A stretch of DNA of 11,326 nt, taken from CAZCZR01 sp964503455. GTDB lineage: Bacteria; Bacillota; Clostridia; UBA1381. The notes beneath the pieces are model-generated. The model was not told the origin of the DNA. It worked only from the letters and a program-made list of their open reading frames with translations, and did no database searches. Position numbers and translations under genes: made by a program. Below, one piece after another: positions 1 to 7,018 of the stretch (its first letter is position 1; each line of letters opens with the position of its first letter). The stretch spans positions 1-11,326 of the forward strand of contig CAZCZR010000057.1 of assembly GCA_964503455.1 (NCBI GenBank), written 5' to 3'.

Positions 1-1208
1 CCGTTTTTCTCTTTCATCATCGCGCGCACCTTCAAGGGCAGACCGAACAGATTGATGAATCCCTCTGCGTCCTTATGGCTGTACAGCTCGCGGCTGTCGC
101 CGAATGACGCTATATCCTCGTTATAGAGCGAGTACGGCGACCTTGCGCCCGCGGGCGTCACGCTGCCCTTATAAAGCTTTACGCGAACCTCGCCGGTCAC
201 ATATTTGTCCATTTCATCGTACATCGCGCTCATAGCCTCGCGCAGCGGCGTGAACCACTTTCCGTCATACACAAGCTGCGAGAACTGTGTCTGACTCATG
301 CGCTTGAACGCTTGAGTGTCGCGGTCAAGACAGAGATACTCCAGCTCCTGAATAGCCGCGTAGAGGATCGTGCCGCCGGGCGTTTCGTATACGCCGCGGC
401 TCTTCATGCCGACAAGCCTGTCCTCGCATATATCCGCGATACCTACGCCGTTTGCGCCGCCAAGCTCGTTGAGCTTTTCTACCAACGGGCGGGGCTCTGT
501 TTTAACGCCGTCTATCGAAACAGGCTCTCCCGCCTCGAAGCCGATCGTAACATATGTCGGCTTATCGGGCGCCTGCTCGGGCGATACGCCGAGCTTTAAC
601 AGGCTGTCAAGCTTCGGCTCGTTCCACGGATCCTCCAGATCCATGCCCTCGTGACTGATGTGCCAGATGTTTCTGTCGCGCGAATACAGCTCTTTCTTTG
701 TTACGGGGACTTCAATGCCGTGTGCGTTGGCATAATCCACAGCGTCCTCACGCGATTTGATGTCCCAGATTCTCCACGGAGCTATGATTTTCAGCGAGGG
801 GTCAAGCGCTTTTATGCTAAGCTCGAAACGAACCTGATCATTGCCCTTGCCCGTAGCGCCGTGACATATGGCAACCGCGCCCTCTTTGTGAGCTATCTCG
901 ACAAGCTTTTTGGCGATTATGGGGCGGGCGTGAGATGTTCCGAGAAGATATTTCCCCTCGTAAACCGCTCCCGACTTCAATGTCGGGAATATATAATCCT
1001 TTACGTACTCATCGCGCAGATCGGCTATATAGCACTTGAGCGCGCCCGAGCGCTTCGCCCTTTCCTCAAGACCTTCCGTTTCTTTACCCTGTCCGACGTC
1101 GCCGCATACGCATACAACATCATAGTTATAATTCTCTTTAAGCCATGAGATAATAATAGAGGTGTCAAGACCTCCGGAATATGCAAGTACAACTTTTTCC
1201 TTTGCCAT
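1..1208 (-). CDS. argG: Argininosuccinate synthase (3' end beyond window)
   Basis: Makes argininosuccinate from citrulline and aspartate with ATP, the penultimate step of arginine synthesis, in the cytosol. Read on the minus strand, the first 402 codons are open. The N-terminal PP-loop SGGLDTS lies at residues 11-17. It is followed by the family motifs GTSHARPIIAK (90-100) and GATGKGNDQVRFE (117-129), which contribute to nucleotide, citrulline and aspartate binding. Bacterial enzymes of this class are about 400-410 residues, so only a few C-terminal residues and the stop should be missing past the left edge. The ATG at 1208 is chosen because GGGAGG (plus-strand 1219-1224) lies 10 nt upstream and the N-terminus MAKEKVVLAYSGG is family-typical. 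It diverges from ruvC. An argH partner may lie beyond the edge, but none is visible. Confidence 0.97.
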   Translation of the reverse strand, partial: MAKEKVVLAYSGGLDTSIIISWLKENYNYDVVCVCGDVGQGKETEGLEERAKRSGALKCYIADLRDEYVKDYIFPTLKSGAVYEGKYLLGTSHARPIIAKKLVEIAHKEGAVAICHGATGKGNDQVRFELSIKALDPSLKIIAPWRIWDIKSREDAVDYANAHGIEVPVTKKELYSRDRNIWHISHEGMDLEDPWNEPKLDSLLKLGVSPEQAPDKPTYVTIGFEAGEPVSIDGVKTEPRPLVEKLNELGGANGVGIADICEDRLVGMKSRGVYETPGGTILYAAIQELEYLCLDRDTQAFKRMSQTQFSQLVYDGKWFTPLREAMSAMYDEMDKYVTGEVRVKLYKGSVTPAGARSPYSLYNEDIASFGDSRELYSHKDAEGFINLFGLPLKVRAMMKEKN

Positions 1209-1245
1209 AGTTGATTTTCCTCCCAAAATGTGTTATAATGATATT

Positions 1246-1274
1246 ATTATATACCACTCCGCATAAAAAAGCAA
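1246..1274 (-). promoter_or_regulatory. Promoter of argG
   Basis: On the minus strand, TTGCTT (plus positions 1269-1274) and TATAAT (1246-1251) are separated by 17 bp. This is a near-consensus sigma-A promoter whose start point would lie about 30 nt upstream of the argG start codon. A TTTGTACAAA palindrome at 1282-1291 sits just upstream of the -35 box; its role is unknown. Confidence 0.75.
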
Positions 1275-1363
1275 GTGTTTTTTTGTACAAACAAAAATGA
1301 ATTTTTATGTGAAAAATTGAATAATATTACAACGTCCGCGAAAAGCGGGCGGGAAAGGGCAAA

Positions 1364-1855
1364 ATGATCATATTGGGAGTAGACCCCGGCTATGCGATAG
1401 TGGGAGTCGGAATCATAGAATACGAGGGGAACAGGTTCCGCATGATAGATTACGGGGCGATAACGACAAAGGCGCACACGCCGACCTCGTACCGCCTTGC
1501 AAAAATATACGATGAACTGAATATTTGTCTGGATAAATATTCGCCGGCTGCGGTGGCGATGGAAAAGCTTTATTTCAATACGAACCAAAAAACAGCCATA
1601 GACGTTGCCCAGGCGCGCGGAGCGATGGTTGCCTGTATCACAAAGGCGGGCGTACCTATATACGAGTACACGCCGCTTCAGGTCAAGCAGGCGGTCACAG
1701 GCTACGGCAGGGCGGAGAAGCAGCAGATACAGACCATGGTGAAAATGCTTTTGAATCTGCGCGGGATACCGAAGCCCGATGACGCGGCGGACGCTTTAGC
1801 CGTCGCGATATGCCACGCACATTCGTGCCGTATGCCGGGGATAGAGCCTATGTAA
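1364..1855 (+). CDS. ruvC: Crossover junction endodeoxyribonuclease RuvC
   Basis: RuvC is the Holliday-junction resolvase that nicks four-way junctions symmetrically with RuvAB during recombinational repair. The product is 163 residues, the usual length. The four acidic residues of the RNase H-like active site can be seen: D7 in ILGVDPG, E67 in AMEKLYF, and D140 and D143 in PDDAADALAVAICH. The QARGAM segment (83-88) and YTPLQVKQAVTGYGRAEKQQ region (102-121) are also typical. The ATG at 1364 gives the standard N-terminus, with a purine-rich GGGAAAGGG at 1351-1359 as ribosome binding site. In many bacteria ruvC is followed by ruvA and ruvB. Here it is a lone gene followed by an A/T-rich hairpin and a new promoter, so the cluster is split. 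Twelve of its 16 isoleucine codons are ATA. Confidence 0.96.
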   Translation: MIILGVDPGYAIVGVGIIEYEGNRFRMIDYGAITTKAHTPTSYRLAKIYDELNICLDKYSPAAVAMEKLYFNTNQKTAIDVAQARGAMVACITKAGVPIYEYTPLQVKQAVTGYGRAEKQQIQTMVKMLLNLRGIPKPDDAADALAVAICHAHSCRMPGIEPM

Positions 1856-1874
1856 GCAAAAAATGAATTTTTGC
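1856..1874 (+). terminator. Weak A/T-rich hairpin after ruvC
   Basis: GCAAAAA (1856-1862) and TTTTTGC (1868-1874) form a perfect 7-bp stem with a 5-nt loop directly after the ruvC stop codon. The stem is mostly A-T, and the T-run is inside the arm rather than after it, so termination is likely inefficient. It may mainly protect the 3' end, with some read-through into the downstream operon. Confidence 0.35.
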
Positions 1875-1884
1875 GTTTGGACTA

Positions 1885-1913
1885 TTGAAAAACCCGGCGG
1901 GGCATGATATAAT
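1885..1913 (+). promoter_or_regulatory. Promoter of the DHHW-murC-arsR-relQ-dus run
   Basis: TTGAAA (1885-1890) and TATAAT (1908-1913) are 17 bp apart, with a TG at 1905-1906 forming an extended -10. Transcription should start near 1920, leaving a leader of about 55 nt before the first gene. No other comparable promoter was seen until the one before guaB, so it probably drives all five genes. Confidence 0.8.
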
Positions 1914-1975
1914 ATAAAAATAAGACAATATAATTTACATTCGTGAATAAAAAGCCTTAGGGCAGGGAGAAACCT

Positions 1976-3403
1976 ATGAAAAAGAGAATATTGGCGGCTG
2001 CCGCCGCGGGGGCGGTAATTCTGTCGGCTTCGGGCGGTGTGACGGCAGAGGCGGCGTTTGACGGGACTGAACGGGAAACGGTGTTTTCGCTTTATGCGGG
2101 AAGCACGGAGTTCGCGGTAAACGGCGAACCGCATACCATGTCCGGCGAGGCGTTTGTAAGAAACGGCGCGATATATCTTCCGGCGGACGCGCTGCTTCCG
2201 TATGCGGGATATGCCATGGGCTGGGATCCGGATGTCGGGGCGCTGACAGCTTCGGACGAGGACAGCACCTCTTACATATACACAAGCGGAAATATAGTCA
2301 CCCTGCGCGGTACGGATATAACATTTGAGCATCCCATGGTGACGTATGAAAACGTGCTGTATATGCCGATAACCGTGTTCGCGGCGTTTACCGGCGACGC
2401 GCTTTATATAGACGGCGAGCTGCCGGTAAGGAACACCGGCTTGCGCGATACGGAGCTTGCGGACACATTCGTTACAGACGAGTACCGTCTTGGCGGAAGC
2501 GTGCAAAAATACGGCAGCATATATCTTATAAACGGCGCTCACGCTATGGAGCAGCTTTCGTATGCCAATACCAACGGACAGTATTACGCCGGAGTGGTGA
2601 ACGCCGTGGCGGCTTCGCTTCCGGAGGTGCAGGTGTACGATATACTTATACCGTCGATGAGCGAGTTTTACGGCCCGAAATCCGTATACAGCGATCAGGT
2701 GTCGGGCATAAGGCAGATATACCGTCAGCTTGACGAAAGCGTCATACCCATAAACATTGTGAAGCCTATGTGGGAACACGCGGGTGAAAAGCTTTATTTC
2801 AGCACCGATCATCACTGGACGCAGCGCGGCGCGTACTATGCTTACCGCGCGTTTATGGAAAACAAGGGCGAAACTGTGCCGGAGCTTGACGCTTTCCCAA
2901 GGGAGGATCACTATCCCTTTATCGGTTCGTATTCGGGATATTTGAAGGGAACCGCCGGCGCGGCGCAGATACGCTCCCATCCCGAAACGCTTGAGCGGTT
3001 TATGCCGATAACGGAGTACACCGGCGCGAATTATCACGATATGTATCTGCAAAATAAAATTTCCAACGCGCAGGTCATCAACACGAAGGATAATTCCTAC
3101 TGCACCTTTGTAAACGGCGATCAGCCGCTGTCGCATTTTATCACAAGCGTGAAAAACGGCAAGAAGCTGGTTATAGTAAAGGAGTCCTTCGGTGACGCGT
3201 TCGCGACATGGGCGGTCAACAATTATGAGGAGGTATTCGTCCTCGATCCGAGGAAATGGAACGGATTCGCGGGAAATTATCAGAGGTTCAACCTCAGGGA
3301 ATTTTACGATAACGTGTGCCGGTTTGACGATCTCGTGATAATAAGCTACCCCGGCTCCACAACCTCAAGCCTCAGACAGGCGATATTGAATTTAACGAAA
3401 TAA
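1976..3403 (+). CDS. Secreted DHHW-family (AlgX/AlgJ-like) protein with copper-amine-oxidase-type N-terminal domain
   Basis: A 475-residue exported protein. Residues 1-27 form a signal peptide (basic KKR, alanine-rich core, likely cleavage around AEA/AEAA). Residues about 40-150 resemble the copper amine oxidase N-terminal-like repeat domain common in Firmicute surface proteins (an AVNGEPHTMSGEAFVRNGAI-type strand pattern, then YMPITVFAAFTGDAL). The C-terminal half, about 165-475, looks like the DHHW family related to the AlgX/AlgJ SGNH-like acyltransferases. It has TDHHWT with D278 and H280 as the expected acid and base, and KESFGDAF with S404 as the candidate nucleophile. Members of that fold move or remove O-acetyl groups on extracytoplasmic glycans and usually pair with an MBOAT membrane protein, absent here. 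GGGAG at 1965-1969 sets the start; murC follows after 16 nt. Substrate and activity are not known, but a cell-wall role fits the neighbour. Confidence 0.8.
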   Translation: MKKRILAAAAAGAVILSASGGVTAEAAFDGTERETVFSLYAGSTEFAVNGEPHTMSGEAFVRNGAIYLPADALLPYAGYAMGWDPDVGALTASDEDSTSYIYTSGNIVTLRGTDITFEHPMVTYENVLYMPITVFAAFTGDALYIDGELPVRNTGLRDTELADTFVTDEYRLGGSVQKYGSIYLINGAHAMEQLSYANTNGQYYAGVVNAVAASLPEVQVYDILIPSMSEFYGPKSVYSDQVSGIRQIYRQLDESVIPINIVKPMWEHAGEKLYFSTDHHWTQRGAYYAYRAFMENKGETVPELDAFPREDHYPFIGSYSGYLKGTAGAAQIRSHPETLERFMPITEYTGANYHDMYLQNKISNAQVINTKDNSYCTFVNGDQPLSHFITSVKNGKKLVIVKESFGDAFATWAVNNYEEVFVLDPRKWNGFAGNYQRFNLREFYDNVCRFDDLVIISYPGSTTSSLRQAILNLTK

Positions 3404-3419
3404 AAAGAAGGTAACCGAA

Positions 3420-4817
3420 ATGGACAGATTAGAGCTTTCACAGCTTCCAAAGGGAGCTAAGATACATTTTATAGGCATAGGCGGCATCAGTATGAGCGGT
3501 CTTGCGGAAATAATGCTTCAAAAGGGATATAAGGTCAGCGGCTCGGACAGGACGCTCACGCATATAACAAAGCGCCTGGAGGATCTCGGCGCGGCTGTTT
3601 TTGAGGGACACAGCGCCGAAAACGTGAACGGGGCGGATCTTGTGGTTTATACGGCGGCGGTGCATGAGGATAATCCGGAAATGGCGGCTGCGCTTGAAAA
3701 GGGCATACGCCGCGTTGACAGGGCGGAGCTTTTGGGCGCGGTGATGAAGCTGTATTCCCACGCAGTGGGAGTGGCGGGCACGCACGGAAAGACCACGACA
3801 ACATCAATGCTTGCCCACGCGCTTATAAAAGCGGGACTTGATCCGACAATAAGCCTTGGCGGAGAGCTGGATCTGATCGGCGGAAACATAAAGACAGGCT
3901 CCACGCCGTATTTTGTGACGGAGGCGTGCGAGTACACAAACAGCTTTTTGAAATTCTTTCCGACGGTCGCGCTGATTACGAATATCGAGGAGGATCATCT
4001 TGATTTCTTCTCAGGGATAGACGAGATCATAGAAAGCTTCCGCAAATTCGCCGAGCTTACGCGCGGAAAGGGCAAGGTAGTGGCGCATATAGGCGATAAA
4101 AACATCGAAAAGGCGCTTGACGGCACAGGACTCGATATTGTGACATACGGCATTGACAATAAAGCCGATTATTTCGCCTGCAATATAGAGTACAAAGGCG
4201 GTTTTCCGGAGTTTGACATAATCGCTCACGGGGAAAAGCTCGCCCACGCGGCGCTGAACGTCCCGGGCGAGCATAATATTCTGAACGCTCTCGCGGCGGC
4301 GGCGGTGTCGGAGCTTTTGGGCGCGGATGTAAAAAAGGCGGTCGAGGGCATCGAGGAGTTCCGCGGAACACATAGGCGTTTTGAAAAGCGCGGCACGGTA
4401 AACGGCGCGGTGATCATAGACGACTACGCGCATCATCCCACCGAGATAAAGGCCACGCTTACGGCGGCGAAGCGTATCCCGCACAACAGGATAATATGTA
4501 TTTTCCAGCCCCACACATATTCGAGAACGAGAACACTGTGGAATGATTTCGTGACGGCGTTCGATGACGCTGACGAGCTTATAATAACCGCGATATACGC
4601 TGCGCGGGAAACATATGACGGCAAGACCGACCCCGACAGGCTTGCGGAGGAGATAGCCGCGCGCGGAGTAAACGCAAGGTATATCGAAAGCTTCGGCGGG
4701 ATAGCGAAAGCCGTCAGGGAACAAGCCCGTGAAGGCGATATAGTATTTACCATGGGAGCCGGCACCGTGACGGAAATAGGTTATGAGCTTGCGGAAAAAA
4801 CGGATATAAAAAAATGA
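3420..4817 (+). CDS. murC: UDP-N-acetylmuramate--L-alanine ligase MurC
   Basis: MurC adds L-alanine to UDP-N-acetylmuramic acid using ATP, the first peptide step of peptidoglycan precursor synthesis, in the cytosol. The product is 465 residues, normal for the family. The Rossmann-type N-terminal domain has HFIGIGGISMSGLAE (16-30). The ATP-binding loop of the Mur ligase central domain is GTHGKTTTTS (120-129). ITNIEEDHLDFF follows near 186-197, and the C-terminal ligase domain carries DDYAHHPTEI (334-343) and FQPHTYSRTRTL. The conserved acidic motif often written EADE reads EACE here (168-171). I recall this as common in clostridial MurC, so it is probably not a defect. The ribosome binding site AGAAGG lies just before the start. 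The stop overlaps the next start as ATGA, suggesting translational coupling. Confidence 0.96.
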   Translation: MDRLELSQLPKGAKIHFIGIGGISMSGLAEIMLQKGYKVSGSDRTLTHITKRLEDLGAAVFEGHSAENVNGADLVVYTAAVHEDNPEMAAALEKGIRRVDRAELLGAVMKLYSHAVGVAGTHGKTTTTSMLAHALIKAGLDPTISLGGELDLIGGNIKTGSTPYFVTEACEYTNSFLKFFPTVALITNIEEDHLDFFSGIDEIIESFRKFAELTRGKGKVVAHIGDKNIEKALDGTGLDIVTYGIDNKADYFACNIEYKGGFPEFDIIAHGEKLAHAALNVPGEHNILNALAAAAVSELLGADVKKAVEGIEEFRGTHRRFEKRGTVNGAVIIDDYAHHPTEIKATLTAAKRIPHNRIICIFQPHTYSRTRTLWNDFVTAFDDADELIITAIYAARETYDGKTDPDRLAEEIAARGVNARYIESFGGIAKAVREQAREGDIVFTMGAGTVTEIGYELAEKTDIKK

Positions 4818-5206
4818 ATGATATTATTTGTAAAAAAGGTCACAGCGACGATGCTGCGGGCGGCTATATATGCGATAACTGCCGCTACAACACAAGGATA
4901 ATAGACAGACTTAAAAACGAGATACCCGACGACGCGTTCACAACGGAGATCGCCGATATGTTCAAGGTATTCGCGGACAATACGCGCATACGCATATTGT
5001 GGGTGCTGTTCGACTGCGAGAGGTGCGTCTATGACATAGCCGGCGCTCTTGAAATGACTCAGTCGGCGATAAGCCATCAGCTGCGCATACTGAAGCAGGC
5101 GCGCCTTGTGAAATCGCGCCGTGACGGCAAAAATACCTATTATTCCCTTGACGACGAACACGTCAAAAGGATAATAGAGCAGGTAATGATACATCTGAAC
5201 GAATAA
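4814..5206 (+). CDS. ArsR/SmtB-family metal-sensing transcriptional regulator
   Basis: A 130-residue winged-helix repressor. FKVFADNTRIRILWVLF (50-66) and the recognition region MTQSAISHQLRILKQARLV (81-99) are diagnostic of ArsR/SmtB dimers, which leave their operators when metal binds. Two ligand sets can be seen. The alpha-5 site is complete: D114, H116, H127 and E130 reproduce the SmtB D-x-H-x10-H-x2-E spacing, with E130 as the last residue. An alpha-3N-like site is also possible: C71 and D74 in ERCVYD, with N-terminal C6, H10, C20 and C23; C68 is nearby. Zinc is the most likely ligand, but cobalt or cadmium are possible. No metal pump or uptake gene is adjacent; the gene is coupled to murC by ATGA and followed by an alarmone synthetase. 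Target genes are unknown. Confidence 0.88.
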   Translation: MNDIICKKGHSDDAAGGYICDNCRYNTRIIDRLKNEIPDDAFTTEIADMFKVFADNTRIRILWVLFDCERCVYDIAGALEMTQSAISHQLRILKQARLVKSRRDGKNTYYSLDDEHVKRIIEQVMIHLNE

Positions 5207-5207
5207 T

Positions 5208-5231
5208 GGCAGCGACGGGTTTTGGGCTGCC
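5208..5231 (+). other. Intercistronic hairpin between arsR and alarmone synthetase
   Basis: GGCAGC (5208-5213) and GCTGCC (5226-5231) form a perfect 6-bp GC-rich stem with a 12-nt loop. It starts one base after the arsR stop, and the next ribosome binding site (GGAGGT, 5252-5257) begins 20 nt downstream. No T-run follows, so it is not a clear terminator. It could stabilise the upstream message or be a cleavage site. This is inference from pairing alone. Confidence 0.35.
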
Positions 5232-5263
5232 TTACGGGTGTTTTCAAACATGGAGGTGAGGTC

Positions 5264-5914
5264 ATGCTGATCGAAGAAATGAACCCGAAGCAATACCGTG
5301 AGGCTATGATGCTTTACGAGAGCGCTTTAGAAGAATTTAACGCCAAGCTGAAAATATGGAACAGAGAATTTGAGGTAAGACTTAAAACAAACCCGATAGA
5401 GCATATAATTTCGCGCCTTAAATCGCCGGCGAGCATTGCCGCCAAGCTCAAGCACAAGGGCGTGGAGGCTACGCTTGAAAACGCGGTGATGTACGTGGAC
5501 GATATTGCGGGGATCCGCATAATATGCTCTTTTAACGAGGACATATATATGATAGCGTCGGTAATAGAGGCGCAGCCGTTTCTGAAAATACTGCGCATCA
5601 AGGACTATATACGTCATCCCAAGGCGAACGGCTACCGCAGCTATCATATGATACTTGAGATTCCGGTATACCTTTCCGGCAAGGCGGAGTTTGTCAAGAT
5701 AGAGGTGCAGATAAGAACCATAGCCATGGACTTCTGGGCAAGCCTTGAGCATAAGATCCGCTACAAGTTCGACAGACGCATACCCGAAAGCATTAACAAT
5801 GAGCTTTTGTTCTGCGCGGATATGGTTTCGTCTCTCGACGAGAAAATGGAGGAGCTTAACCGGGAGGTAAATCAATACAGCGTGGAAGGTATTTCAGCTG
5901 ATGAAGATAGGTAA
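5264..5914 (+). CDS. Small alarmone synthetase, RelQ/YjbM type (GTP pyrophosphokinase)
   Basis: Transfers pyrophosphate from ATP to GDP or GTP to make (p)ppGpp, the stringent-response signal. The 216-residue product has only a RelA/SpoT synthetase domain, with no HD hydrolase, TGS or ACT domain, matching stand-alone RelQ/YjbM proteins (about 210 residues). Visible motifs are ISRLKSPASIAAKL (49-62), DDIAGIRIIC (79-88, with D80 and R85), KDYIRHPKANGYRSYH (113-128, with Y124 and H128) and EVQIRTIAMDFWASLEHK (147-164, with E147 and Q149). Their spacing matches the catalytic residues D72, R77, Y116, H120, E139 and Q141 of YjbM as I remember them. The start at 5264 is preferred over an in-frame TTG at 5222 because GGAGGT lies 6 nt upstream. 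The last 14 nt overlap the dus gene. Confidence 0.92.
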   Translation: MLIEEMNPKQYREAMMLYESALEEFNAKLKIWNREFEVRLKTNPIEHIISRLKSPASIAAKLKHKGVEATLENAVMYVDDIAGIRIICSFNEDIYMIASVIEAQPFLKILRIKDYIRHPKANGYRSYHMILEIPVYLSGKAEFVKIEVQIRTIAMDFWASLEHKIRYKFDRRIPESINNELLFCADMVSSLDEKMEELNREVNQYSVEGISADEDR

Positions 5915-6878
5915 CATAACAACGGCAAACAACGTGTTCTTAGCGCCTATGGCGGGGGTGACCGACTCGGTGTTCAGGCGCCTTTGCGTGAGATACGGGG
6001 CGGGATTCTGCTGCACGGAAATGGTGAGCGCGAAGGGACTTTACTACGGCGACAAAAAAACGGCGGAGCTTATGAAGATAACGCCGGAGGAAAAGCCGTG
6101 CGCCGTTCAGATATTCGGCTCCGATCCCGATATAATGGCGGAGATTGCCGCGAAGGCGGCGTCAACGGGAGCCGCGGCGCTTGACATAAATATGGGCTGC
6201 CCGATGCCCAAGATAGTGAACAACGGCGACGGATCTGCGCTTTTGAAAAACATTCCCCTCGCGGCGGAGATCGTGAGAAAGGTAAAAGCCGCGTCGCCGG
6301 TGCCGGTCACGGTAAAAATACGCGCCGGCTGGTCGGATAAGGATATAGCCGCGGTGGAAGCGGCGAAGGCTTTGGAGGCTGCCGGAGCCGATATGATAGC
6401 CGTTCACGGAAGGACGAGAGATCAGTTTTACTCCGGCAGAGCCGACAGAAGCGTGATAGCGGCGGTCAAACGCGCGGTCAGTGTGCCGGTGGCGGCGAAC
6501 GGGGACGTTTTTTCGGCGGAGGACGCGGCGGCTATGCTTGAGGAAACCGGCTGCGATGCCGTTATGGTCGCGCGCGGAGCCGAGGGCAATCCGTTTATTT
6601 TCAGAGAGATCGCCGAGTATATGCGCTTCGGCGAGGTGAGGACAAAAGCAACGGCGGAGGAAAAGCTCTCGGTCGCGCTGGAGCATACGCGCCTTCTTGC
6701 GGAGGACAAGGGCGAGTATCGAGGCATAAGAGAGGCGCGCAAGCATATTGCGTGGTACATCAAGGGTATGCCGGGAGCGTCGAGGATAAAGGGCGAGGTA
6801 TTCAGGGCGGAAACGCTTTCCCGAATACGGGAGCTTTTGGATGAGCTGACGGGTATTGAAAAGCACTCTGTACAATAG
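5901..6878 (+). CDS. dus: tRNA-dihydrouridine synthase (DusB-like)
   Basis: Reduces specific uridines in tRNA to dihydrouridine with FMN and NADPH. The 325-residue TIM barrel starts with FLAPMAGVTDSVFRRL (13-28). It has the active-site loop NMGCPMPKIVNNGDG (97-111) with catalytic C100. FMN and phosphate contacts are expected at K139 (VKIRAGW), H169 (AVHGRTR), ANGDV (199-203) and ARGAEGNP (224-231). The C-terminal helical domain carries REARKHIAWYIKGMPGASRIK, typical of the DusB group. The ATG lies inside the end of the alarmone synthetase gene (14-nt overlap), with GGAAGG at 5884-5889 as a distant ribosome binding site, so coupled translation is likely. It is the last gene of the run. No convincing terminator follows; transcription may continue into guaB. 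Confidence 0.95.
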   Translation: MKIGNITTANNVFLAPMAGVTDSVFRRLCVRYGAGFCCTEMVSAKGLYYGDKKTAELMKITPEEKPCAVQIFGSDPDIMAEIAAKAASTGAAALDINMGCPMPKIVNNGDGSALLKNIPLAAEIVRKVKAASPVPVTVKIRAGWSDKDIAAVEAAKALEAAGADMIAVHGRTRDQFYSGRADRSVIAAVKRAVSVPVAANGDVFSAEDAAAMLEETGCDAVMVARGAEGNPFIFREIAEYMRFGEVRTKATAEEKLSVALEHTRLLAEDKGEYRGIREARKHIAWYIKGMPGASRIKGEVFRAETLSRIRELLDELTGIEKHSVQ

Positions 6879-6929
6879 GCGGCGTGAACGCGGGGATTAA
6901 TATTGTATAGAATTTTTTGACAAAAGCAC

Positions 6930-6958
6930 TTGAAAACAGCCGTTCTATTTGGTATAAT
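6930..6958 (+). promoter_or_regulatory. Promoter of guaB
   Basis: TTGAAA (6930-6935) and TATAAT (6953-6958) are 17 bp apart. The start point near 6965 would leave a leader of about 55 nt. The leader shows no aptamer-like conserved structure, so guanine control through a purine riboswitch is not supported. A perfect TTGACA at 6917-6922 has no -10 box at the right distance. Confidence 0.75.
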
Positions 6959-7018
6959 AAGATAATTAAATGTAGTTCATTCCATTAATAAGCTGTGCAA
7001 AAGAAAGGGGATTTCGAC

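Noticed and set aside
1293..1872. AAAAATGAATTTTT occurring on both sides of ruvC (1293-1306 and 1859-1872) as a mobile-element repeat
   Set aside because: Fourteen A/T-rich palindromic bases in A/T-rich gaps are likely by chance; ruvC is a normal housekeeping gene with no transposase or target-site duplication signs.
1796..3136. 446-codon open frame antisense to the DHHW gene
   Set aside because: It lies wholly over a gene with a signal peptide, family motifs, promoter and ribosome binding site. Its product is rich in Arg, Tyr, His and Val with no recognisable domain, as expected of a codon-bias shadow.
4011..4724. 237-codon open frame antisense to murC
   Set aside because: Shadow of a well-supported murC; no ribosome binding site and no domain.
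5222..5263. TTG at 5222 as start of the alarmone synthetase
   Set aside because: The ATG at 5264 has GGAGGT at ideal spacing, gives the usual family length, and the extra residues would span an RNA hairpin and the ribosome binding site itself.
6917..6922. TTGACA as the -35 box of guaB
   Set aside because: At 17 bp downstream there is no -10-like hexamer, and it is 30 bp from TATAAT; TTGAAA at 6930-6935 has the correct spacing.
6959..7018. Purine riboswitch or similar aptamer before guaB
   Set aside because: The leader is only about 55 nt and has no three-way junction or conserved purine-riboswitch segments.
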